Shown piece after piece: positions 35,501-47,500 of a stretch of 64,000 bases of DNA (positions are counted from its first letter, which is position 1; each line of letters opens with the position of its first letter). A program made the translations under genes and the position numbers. The notes under the pieces are model-generated. The model saw only the letters and a program-made list of their open reading frames with translations, did not search any database and was not told where the DNA came from. This DNA comes from Ischnura elegans (taxonomy: Eukaryota; Arthropoda; Insecta; Odonata; Coenagrionidae), in assembly GCF_921293095.1 (NCBI RefSeq), contig NC_060251.1, positions 61,211,585 through 61,275,584 on the forward strand. The letters run 5' to 3'.

Positions 35501-38500
35501 TTCATTGCCTATCATTCTTCAGGTATTGGCATTGAGTCCTGCCTGGACTTGTTGGGCAGCATGGAGAATAGGTAGAGTCACCACCCGTTAATGGGCATGC
35601 CATGGTCATAATATCTTCCATGTTCAGTAAAACCTCCATACAATGAATTTGTTAGGACTGAAAAATCATGACTTTGCTGTAGGGAGTTTTGCTATCACCA
35701 CATCAGTTTCAATCTGTGATTTCAAATTGAAGTGATTGCTTTCCTCAACGATCCAGGTCTATGATTCTTTGCGTACTTTAGTTAGTCTGAAATTAAAGGA
35801 CCACAAAAAGTTATTCCTGTGGATTATGTATTTTCAAAGTGCTCTATGGTTTTGCTGAATATTTTATTTTATTTGTGGAGGGCAACAGTAAATAGCAATT
35901 GATTGTGTCATACTGGCGGCTATCTTCAACAGTTTTGCTCGAAAGAGTCCATATTACCATTAAGATTGACAAAATAAAATGAATGGTTGGAATCTCATTG
36001 CGATGCACACACATTTTTATGTTCAAGACCGATATTTACAAGATATTTTTGACAAGAAGATGTAAGTTAGATGGGTTGAGTTGTGCACCCAAGTAAATAT
36101 GAGGCTGTTGACAATGCACTGATGTCACAATGGCTATCACACATTCCTCTGCTTGCCCTTTATGAAAGAGGCAGCCCAATATTTATTGCACTGTTTGCGA
36201 TAAAATCCTTTCTTTGATCCATTCAAAGGTCAGTCTCCACAGAGAAACTCTGGAAGAGCAGATGTTTGTTTCTCTTGGCAGTTCTTCAATTGGTGAGCGA
36301 GATTATCCCATCTCTGGGAATGAGCATCATGTGATATTGTTATGTAGATATCATGTAATCAATGTTATGACATTGGGAATGCTAGTAGAGATTGTGTTAA
36401 TTGAAGGATCTTTATCTGCTGTTATTTACCATAAAACGAGAAAGAGGTTTGACAACTAAATTAAGGTTAGGAAGAAAATTATATCGCTCATATTAATCAA
36501 AACATCGCTGGTGATGATCAGTGGTCATGTCTTTTCAAAATTATATAGAACAGTGCTAGCAAACAAGCGGTGGGAATTCCTTATTGATAATGCAGGGGCT
36601 AGTTTTTTCCTATAGCTCCTGCTTGGTTGAAAAAGAAAGTTTCTTTCGTTGCACATTTTTGCAGCTATTTATAAAAATTCTACCCTTGTATCCTTCAACC
36701 CAATATCTCTTGAGGTTCAAACCTTGGTAATTTTAACCAGTCCCAGCAATGCAACTTTCCCTACTGCCATTTATCCTGCAGAGAGGTGCCATAATCCAGA
36801 GGTGGATTGAGGTGGGGAAAGGTAAGTACTCCTCCTCCTCCTACCCCATCCCTTCCCCTTAATTTTTGGAAAAATTGATAAAATGTAAACTCTAGGTTGT
36901 TTTTTCAATCTAGGTTTTTTTTATTTCACCACCATAACAAACAACTCGCGGCTGAGCTTAAAGCCACCGAGTGCGTCCACCGGGTTGCGGATGGTGGGTC
37001 GACCTTTAGATATAGAGGTTAGCTGCGAGATAAGCGAGTTCTCTCGTCGAATAAGCAGTCGTGGACAAAAAGCGGCGGTATTCTGAGGGGGTATTGGGCT
37101 ACCCTTGGGTAAGGTAGTCCATTTAAAAGATACCAAAACCTGTGAAGATACCGTGACTTGGCGACTGGGGGCCGCCAATAATTATGCCTCTCATCACCCG
37201 GGGGAGAGGGCAGCAGCTCTTCTTCACATGTGCGAAGGTGGAGACCATACTGGTTGGTACAGCGACACACATTCCACTACGGGCGTGGTAACATTTACTT
37301 TAACGGCTGTAGTACTGCGATGTGGAAGGCAAGGGGAAACCACCACATTATCATCCCGAGGAGTCACAGCTACTCCACTCAATTTATTTAATGACATGAT
37401 GGAATTCTCTCGGGTAAAATATTCCGGAGGTAAACTAGTCCCCCATTCGGATCTCCGGGCGGGGACTACTCGAGAGGGTACATCGGTCAAAAGAGATAGA
37501 ATGTTACGGATAGGAACATGGAACGTCAGATCACTTCGTACCTGCGGTAAGCTAGAGAACTTGAAGGTGGAGATGCGAAGAATGAACCTCGATGTATTAG
37601 GCATCAGCGAAATGAAGTGGCCCCAGGAAGGAGACTTTTGGAGTGGAAGCTACAGAATGATACACACGGGATCGCTAAATGGTAATGCTGGAGTAGGCAT
37701 AATGCTTAGAAAGAGTGCCGGGATGCGTATTAAAAGCTACCTGCAGTTTAATGAAAGGATAGTAATGGTGAAGATAGATACTAAACCCGTAGCTACTGTA
37801 GTGGTACAGGTTTACATGCCTACGTCAGATTATGAAGACGAAGAAGTAGAAGATGTCTACCAAGATATAGCGGAAGTTATCAAGCAGGTAAGAGGGGAAG
37901 AAAATCTTATTATTTTAGGGGACTGGAACGCTGTCGTCGGCGAAGGTCAAGACGGAATAATAACTGGGAAATATGGGTTAGGTAACCGAAATGAAAGAGG
38001 AGAAAGGCTACTTGAATTCTGCACGGAGCACAGGCTAGTGGTTGCTAACACTTTATTCAAAAATCCCCTGCGAAGAAGATACACGTGGAAGATGCCAGGA
38101 GACCGTAGAAGATTCCAAATCGACTACATTCTAGTGAAACAAAGATTCAGGAACCAGGTGAAGGATTGCAAAAGCTATCCAGGGGCAGATATCGATAGTG
38201 ACCATAACCTAGTTATGATGAAATGCCACCTTAAATTTAAAAAGTTGAAGAAAGCCGTGAAAAACATATGGCAGGTTGAAAAATTGAGGGAGGTTCAGCA
38301 TCAACTGGCTTTTAAAGAGGCTGTAGAAAATAAAATAGGGGAGGATCCGACCAACAAACCAATGGAAGAGAGTTGGAAAACCATTAGAAGTGGTCTGCAG
38401 GCAGCGGCTGAGGAAGTTCTTGGTAAAAGAAGAGTCGTAATGAAAAAACCATGGATCACGCAGGAAGTATTAGATCTCATTGAAGAAAGAAGAAAATACA

Positions 38501-41500
38501 AGGCTGCGAAAACAGAGGAAGGACAGAATCGTTACAAGAGGATAAGGAACGAAATATGTCGTAAAGCGCGGAAGGCTAGAGAAACGTGGATGAAAAGCAT
38601 TTGCGAAGACGTGCAAAACAATCTTAAACATGGAAAAGTAGAGGCCGCTTATAGGATAGTGAGGAACCACTTTAAGGAAAGGGGCGTAAGATGTAATACC
38701 CTTAGGGACAAAAACGGAGAACTATTGATTGAAAACGAAGAAAAAGGGAAGAGATGGAAGGAATATCTGGAAGATTTGTACAAAGGAAGTCGCCTCAGAA
38801 CGAATGCTATCGAAAACGAGAGGGAAGTGGATGCCGATGACATGGGAGCCCCAATTTTAAGATCGGAATTTGATGCGGCTGTAAGAGACCTCAGGATAAA
38901 TAAAGCGTCTGGCATTGATGACATTCCTGCAGAACTAATCAAAAATTCAGGAGAGAAGACGTTGAGCCAGCTATACAAAATCATTAGTGAAATGTATACG
39001 ACAGGTGAGATACCAAAGGATTTCGAGAGGAACATTATAATCCCTATTCCTAAGAAGAAACGAGCGGAGAAGTGCGAAGATTTTAGGACCATAAGCCTTA
39101 CTACACATGCATCAAAGATACTGACAAGGATCATCTATAGAAGAATAGAACGAAAAGCAGAAGAGTACTTGGATGAGGACCAATTTGGATTCAGGAAAAA
39201 CAAAGGCACAAGGGAAGCAATATTGGCCCTAAGACTGCTCATAGAAAAGAGAATGGAAAAGAACAAGCCAACATTCGTTGCGTTTGTGGACTTAGAGAAA
39301 GCATTTGACAACGTGGATTGGAGCACAATGCTTGGAATCCTAAAGGAAATTGGGGTTCTTTATAATGACAGAAGAATCATCCACAGTTTATACAAAAACC
39401 AAATAGCCGTGATAAAATCAGGGCCCAGCTGTGAAGAAGCAAGAATTAAGAAAGGAGTGCGACAAGGCTGTACATTGTCACCCGTAATTTTCAACGTTTA
39501 CATTGAAAAAGCCATTAAGGAAATCAAAGAAAAGGCATTGGGAGTGAATATCCATGGAGAAAAAATAAGCATGCTAAGATTTGCCGATGACATAGCCGTT
39601 ATAGCAGAAACAGAGAAGGATTTGAAAAATGTTCTGGTTAATATGGGTAGGGTAATGAGTAGATATCAACTGAAAATAAGCACGAAGAAAACCAAGATCT
39701 TAGTATGCAGCAGAAGAGAAGAAGTCAAGACCAACATTAAAATAGGGAGGCAAAAACTGATAGAAGTGGATGAATTCTGTTATTTGGGAAGCAAGATAAC
39801 TAGTGACGGGAGAAGCAAGAAAGAAATTATCAGCAGAATAGCCCAGGCGAAGAGAGCATTCCACCAAAAGAGAGACCTGCTTACAGCGGGAAACTTAAAT
39901 ATGGATGTAAAGAAACAATTTATAAGAACCTACATCTGGAGTATGCTCCTATACGGAAGTGAGGCATGGACAATGACCGCAGCGGAGAAAGCAAGGATAG
40001 AGGCCTTTGAAATGTGGTGCTACAGAAGAATGATGAAAATCAAATGGATCGACCGAGTTAGTAACGAGGAAGTCCTAAGAAGGGTAGGAGAGAAGAGAAG
40101 CCTCATGAAAACCTTAATAAGAAGACGGAACAACCTTATAGGCCACATCTTGAGACATGATGGCCTGATGAAGACAATCGTCGAAGGACAGACGGAAGGC
40201 AAGAATGGAAAAGGAAGACCTCGAACAAAATATATGGAACAAGTAAAGAGAGATGTGAAAGAGAAGAAATACGTAGGAGTGAAAAGATTAGCTGATAGGA
40301 GAACTGAGTGGAGAGCTGCGTCAAACCAATCCTAGGATTGTTGACCAGTGATGATGATAACAAACAATGTCTAAAAGTTTATTGCTTAATATGGGAAAAC
40401 CATTTGTCTCCACATACCAGACCATAGATACATTATTACTTATAATCAAGGCATTGTGAAAAGTAAAGTTCAGAGTGGAGGGGTTATAACACAGCGCACT
40501 CCACTACAGTTTACTCCCTGCTTATTGCAACAATATATAGGGAGAAAATTACCTGGAAAAGCTTAATATTATGTTTCTTTTACAAAAAATTGTTATAGAT
40601 GTGCACCTTTTTTCTTTTGGTCCAAAGTCCAGACTTCAGTTTTCAGATTTTTAGAAATTAGATAGGTTGGTTACAGGTGTGTTTTTACATGCATTGTAAT
40701 TGGAAGGGCCAGAACCATACAATTTGAAAATAATCAGGTTTCCGCTAAAGTTTGCTGAATGGGACTTCGTTGTATAGAGGTTTTACTGTAATTATATTTA
40801 CTCTCAGTGTATTCCTTCTTTGTATTTATGTGTTTGCATGCCTCTCAACTGCATTTCTTCACTATGGTAATCTTACAGACTCAATATTGTTGTATGAATT
40901 AATTTTTCATTAATCAAGCATTTCAGCACAGGATTGTAGAGTTCATATCCTTGTTGAAGAAAAAGGTCTTTAAAAAAATTGTTCTTAAGAAAACTTGGCA
41001 AAGTCATGAAAGTGAGTTGATTAATTTAGGGAAACTTGGAAGAAAAAAGAAATTGTGAAGAACTGGAGGATGCATGCCGTGAAAATGCAATCTTGAAACA
41101 TGATGCCTCATGTATAGGCAAGAAATAGAACTTGTGAATGGTGAAAAAGTCTTTTAGTATAATATTTCATGTGTCTTATTGTGAGAAATTGTCGGGAGAA
41201 GGTTGTATGGAAAGCTGAATAGCTTCGTAGAAGAAGAAGGGCATGATTTTAGATGAAGGGTTGGAGCTAGAAATGCCATTGGGCTACTTCAGGTTATTGT
41301 TGAGAATTACAACCAGAGGAACTACAAAGTATTCACTGTTTTCATGGATCTCAAAAAGGCTTTTGGTTGCTTTGGAAGGGATAAATCAATGGACAAACCT
41401 AAAGAAATACAGTGTAAACTTTGTGTAAAAAATGCTGTCTATACCTCTTAAAACCCTTGTTATATTTGAAGGTAAAATATGAAGCCCCTCAACTTCCATA

Positions 41501-44500
41501 TTCATCCTCACTTCCCTCTTATCTTTTGTATCTTTGCCTTTTGACAAAGGTGGAAATTGTGTTCTTGCATTTTTTGTATCTTTCTATAATTATGTGAATT
41601 AAATCTTACAATATAATAATTTTATTCTTAAAAAAATCATGTATGAGTGATACAAGATTTCTGGCAACATTTTTTTGGATCTGCAATTTTCTAGGATAGG
41701 TGTAAGATGCATCAGAGATGTGTGAGGTGGTAGAAGTCATTTTCTAGAACATCTAGCAACTTTGTGCCAGCATATGGCATAAAGTTGGAAGACAGATTAA
41801 GGAATGAGGAAGTTATGCAAAGAGTTGCGGAGTAGTGGGATGCACTTCTATGCCATTTGAAGTGGAAAATTACTTGATTTGAACATTATTTAATTTGGGA
41901 ATGTGTGTATAAGGAAGGTATACAAGAAATAGTGAAAGGCTATAGGGCTCGAGGGAAAAGATGTTAGCAAATGGGGTCACTATGTCAATAAAAAAAGAAA
42001 CAGTTGATACGAAGATACATAGAGAAAAATGTTTTACCCAATTGTTAGACCTACCATGAAGCAGGATTACGTTGATTATGATGATGAATCTTTTTGTTAG
42101 TTGTTGTGCAAATTATGGAATCTAGAAATATGAGTGGCATGATTGATTTTACGTTTTGCCCTTAATGCTAGGTAAATAATGTATTTTATTTTTTCAAAAT
42201 CTTTTCTAGACGAGAGCATGAACCACTTATATGAAGAAGGAAATGGTGAGGTATTTCAAAAAATGGTGAGGTGGCTTGAATATGATGACGAGGATTTGCA
42301 AGTCACCGGTGTTTTGGCCATGGGAAATTTTGCTCGCACAGGTATGGTTGAAATGTTTTGTATTTCACCAATCAACCCTTGATCATTATGTTTGGAAGTG
42401 TAACTTACTTATCTGTCTGTTTGAAATTTAGTTATGGAAATTGTATTTGTCAACTTTGGAAATGAATGAAATTTTGAATATGAGAGACATATGCCTGCTT
42501 AAAAAATCACTATCTGCAGTAAATCGCTTGTAATAATACTACCTCATGTCTTAGTAGTGTTTTGAATATCTGAAGGTTGGATGCCCCCTCAGTACCTATG
42601 TATATAATTCTGTACCATTATATGGCTCTCTGCAATCCTGGAATTGTGCAACAATAATAATAATAATAATAAATTTATTGGTGCCAAAAGATATGCAAAA
42701 ACATATATAGGACCCGTCAAAAAGATAAACACTTACACAAGAGATTCTGAATGAACAATACATAAAAGAATGTTACACAGTTACAACAAAACAATTAAGA
42801 ATTGAGGAATTCCTCAATAGAATAATAACAACACTCATGATGAGCATACAACCTAGGAGGAGTTCCTGTCAATGGGAATGAAAGATAAAGAGTTATATTC
42901 ATATTAGTTAATTTGTATTATTTAATTGTTCCAATATTTTGCATTGCTCTTTATCATCAGGTTTTAATTTTTTCAGGTTATAAATTTTATATTCTCCAGG
43001 CACAACAATAAAAAAACTGTGGCAAGAATTGGTATAATAGTGCTCCTTATTTCTGATCTTTTGAGTGCATATGTTACATTGTACAGTAGCGTAGTGTAGT
43101 AGGATTTTGAAATGGAGATTTTACAGGAGATTTTGGGGCCCTTCCGGGGTGTATGGAAATCACCCCAGGATAAAGGGTAGGAAATTTTGGGATTTTTGAT
43201 GGTGAAAAAACATGATTTCTAGGACTCAAAAACAGTAATTTTATATTTATCGAGGCTGTCTTACTCATTTTTAGCACTCTTTTAAAGGCTAGAGGGGGGG
43301 AGGGTTGTAACCTGGAAACCCCCCCATGGTTACACCACTATCATTTTAGTGTGGGGACTGAGCGATGTGAATTTTGAGGGAATAAGTGGTAAATTTTATG
43401 ATTAGATTGATACAGTAAAACCTCTATGTAGTGAACCTCTTTACATCATAAACCTCCATACTTCATACCACCCCTACGGTCCCGTCAGATTTACGTGTAA
43501 ATTTATAGGCAAACCTCTATATAGTGAACCTCTTTATCTCGAAAAACCTCCACTTATCATTCCAAGGAGACACCCCCGAGATGGCCTAACTACTTCCGCA
43601 AATTGTACCGAGACAACTATAGACACCATTAATGCAGCCGCGATTACGTGTATGGAATGACATTTTCACCAATAAATGTTTTGCGCTTATTTTTTTCTTA
43701 TACACCTTTAATAAGCTGTAATTTTCACGTTAACCATTAGTTATGGCCATTTTCTTCCTTATGAGAGCATACCTAACAGTAACTAAGAAAAAAGTTATCC
43801 AACCGTCATAATAATTTTAAGTGACTGTTGAATTAAGAAAGCTCACATTGTTTTCTCTCGAATCATGGTAAAAATCATGAGGTAGTGCTCGCTTTCTGTT
43901 ATTATGAAATAATGAACACATGTTCACTAATGCATGCATGTTTATTTAAATACATAAATACTATGGTTTAAAAGACAGCAGTGCCTTTCATTTCCGAAGG
44001 ATATGAAAAAAATTGTGCCTATCACTAAAACCTCTCTATAGTGAACCTCCATACATCAAACTGCCAAAATTTTGGTCCCCTCCATTACGATGTAAAGAGG
44101 TTTTACTGTATTTCCAAATTTTTTGCCCACTAGCTTTTAATGTACTAACCTGTTTAGTGAACTAGTAAATATAACACAATGTTTAAACAAATACTTTCTC
44201 AGAAATCAGAGGAGGCACTTTTTTTTTAATAACTATTGCGTAGAATGATAATATAACAGAAAAAATGGTTTACAGGATTAATGGGAAACTAGCTGGTCAG
44301 GTTTTTGTCATTCGAAGCTGTAATGGGCAGCACTAGGCATGTTAGCTATCATATCTCTGCCAGTGGCGGATACAGAAAAAAATCAAGGGGGGGCGCAACA
44401 TATCTTGAGTTGTCTTTACTTTTATCGTAATAAAAGATCACAGTCAAGTCACAGCCAAAATATAAGAAAATTTTATTTAAAATGATTGTAAACATGTAAA

Positions 44501-47500
44501 AGATAATGCCATCTTATGATATAAAAAAGTTACAATTGTGGTTTTGCAATGTTCGTCAATACGGGCGGACCCGCAAGGGGGGGCTCGCACCCCCTGCGCC
44601 CCCCATCTGTGTCCGCCACTGGTCTCTGCTGTTTTTTGTCCTTAATTAATTTTATCCTCTCTGAGTAAAGCGGGCACTTAGTGCAAACGTCAATGCAATG
44701 ATTCATGAGTACCAGTAAAAGTTGGTAGTTGTCTATCCGTAGGGCAGTAAAAAATTAGAAATGGGACTGGTCAGGTTTTGATTCCACTCATTTGACAGTG
44801 TAGGATTCAAATCAGAACTAAAGCCAAAAATAACCAATTCGGAAAAGATAGCTCAAAATCCATTTATAAAATTTTTCTAGAGCCAAATTTAAAAAGCACA
44901 ATAGAATGATTGATGCACCTAATTACTTGTGAGATAACTTGATGAGTTACTTTATGCAGTTTTCATAATAACTTTAAGAAAATCAGGAATATCTTATTCA
45001 ATGAAAATGAAACTGTTGATGAAGAAACAGGACTGAGAATCAATGCTGAGGACCAAATCAGAATTAAGGCACCAAAGCACTTGAACTAGCCCAGGAAAAT
45101 CACAATTTTAATATTCAAACACTACGTTTTTATGATTACTTCTTATTTGTTGTTATAAGTCATTATGGTTATGTATTTGGTTTTCTGTATGTAGCACACT
45201 TAAGTAGCCTCAACATGATTAGTCGCAGTAAACTTTTTTTGCAAAAATGACTATGACTAAACTTAAATTTGAGCAAAAAATGTCTTGGTTTGTCGTCATA
45301 ATGGTAATCATTTTTGTGGATCACAGAAGATGTGTAATTACATTTAAGGGACCTGTTGGAAACTAAAAAACATAATCGGACATGGATAAATAAACACTGA
45401 CATATTAGTGGGAAGATTCTTTAAAAAGTGGATTTCATTAATCAAAGTATTCATCCGTGGGATATATGTAAATATTTTCTTGAAAGATACTGTTTAGGAT
45501 TGAACTTGTGTAATGGCTTTTTGTCTTTCAAATATTGCTGTTATTAACTTTATATCCTTTAACTTAACTTTTAGTGATCAGGCAAGTATTAAAGACTGGA
45601 AGGTTATGCTGTGTCAATGTATTTGCATATCTACTTATTATGAAGAAGTTATGAATGTCCTGTTTCTAGACAAGGGTTAACTGTCTGTCATATTCTCTAA
45701 TTAGCTATGCAGCAAAGAAATCACAAAGACAAGGCAGAAGAAGGATCTGCTAATGTAAAAGCACATTATGATAGCTGGCTTTTTTCCTGACTTAGAAAAT
45801 GATTCAGACTGCCCTTTTTTTAATTTGAAGATATGGACTGCCTTAGGGGGCACATCTTATGCTAAAATGCAATATTTAAGTCTGCTATAAATGTAAGCAT
45901 AGTAAATTGTTATAGGTGTTTGAAAATGTGTTATCTTAATTATTCTTCGTATTAAGTGACTTCCTGAAGCCACAGGATGATATAAAGTTTGTGAATCTCT
46001 TTGTAAAGCATTTTTTTTTTGTTATTATAACTAGACCCAGAAACTTAAGCGTCAGTAGTCTGCTTATGACTAAGTACATACTGCAAATTGAATTTACTGG
46101 CTTTACTTGTAAATTTTGTAGCTTTAATAGAATGACTTGGTTTAATTGACAGTATAAAAATTATTTTATCTACTATATTTACTAATGTTACTCAATGTGC
46201 CGTAGAATAAAATGTAACTCTTCCTCCATGGTATTCGCCATTGTTTAAGGGAATTAATGGATTGGTAACTCATCATTTTAATGACTTTTAATGTTAGAAA
46301 ATTTTGCTTTAAGAAGCAAACATTTGCGATTTTTTTTATCATTATCTCAATAATATAATATTATGGTCATTAGTATTAGTTGTGTATTTCCAGGCTTTGA
46401 CAATTTTTAAAATATATTTTAGATAAACACTGCATACAAATGGTTCAGAAAGGTGTTGGAAAAAAGCTCTTGAACTTGGTACAAAAAAACAACACTTCAA
46501 CAGGAGATATCCGCCTTCAACATGCCTTGCTGAGTGCTCTCAGGTAAAAAATGCTCATCTAAAAATTGTGAAATTATTCTCAGAATATGTTTGTTCTCAG
46601 GGAGGTATAAATACACTCTTACTAAAAGGGAGTAGAATCACATGCCGAAAAGTATGTGAAAATGTTAACTTACCATTCGTATACATATTTCATTATAAGG
46701 TTGACATTCTCTCAGTTGATACACGCCTTACTTCCCCTTTTTATCATTACAGAAACCTTGCTATCCCACCACAGAATAAAGGTGGGTTGTTGGAAGATGG
46801 CTTGGTAGAATGCGTGCTTCCAATGGCCTCCATTCCAACATTCCCTGTTGTATTCAAGCTGCTTGGTACTTTGCGAATGGTGATTGATGGACAAGGTAAG
46901 ATTTGAAATTAAATACCGTATAAGCACATGTAAGAGTGGGATACATGTAAGAGACGTACCCCTATTTGAGCATCGAAGCTGAAGAAAAAAAATTTTCGGC
47001 ATACATGGTGTTCCAGATGTATGCCTGGACATCATGTATGATGTTGCGCACGATATGGTGGAAGTTCTTAATATTATTCAAATAAGACATTGCAATATTT
47101 CCACTGAGTTTAATTATGACACGCGTTTCGTCGATACAAAGAACATTATCAAGTGTGTTGTTTGTAATGACGAAACGTGTAGTGTCATAATATAACTCAG
47201 GGGAAATATTGCAATGTCTTATTTTACTAGTATGCCTGGACATTCGACAGTTATCAAAATTTCCTCTTTCAGTACTAAAATTTACGCGGCATTTTTTCAG
47301 CTAAATTTACGCTATAGGTATGGCGCTTGGAGATTCTTGTCCATTCGTATCGCTTTCGTATTCCTTTTTCTTCTAAATAACTCTGGAGGAACACCGTTTT
47401 GGGAACCCTTCTTGTCACCCTTGGGCAAACCGATGCTGTTTTATCTCTGGTTTTTATTTTGCACTCTCTGGCATCTGACTAAATAAACATATATTTTCAT

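Larger units (their letters stand above)
35625..40788. mobile_element. pogo/Tigger-type DNA element split by the RTE LINE
   Basis: The left end at 35625 reads CAGTAAAACCTCCATACAAT and the right end at 40788 reads, on the reverse strand, CAGTAAAACCTCTATACAAC. They match at 17 of 20 positions and have the sequence typical of pogo-like MITEs; TA follows the right end (left flank is TT). The LINE at 36945-40356 lies between them, so it probably inserted into an older element. The non-LINE interior (about 1.75 kb) has no recognisable transposase. Confidence 0.5.

Noticed and set aside
38649-39134. 161-codon minus-strand frame
   Set aside because: Antisense shadow of the intact LINE reverse transcriptase.
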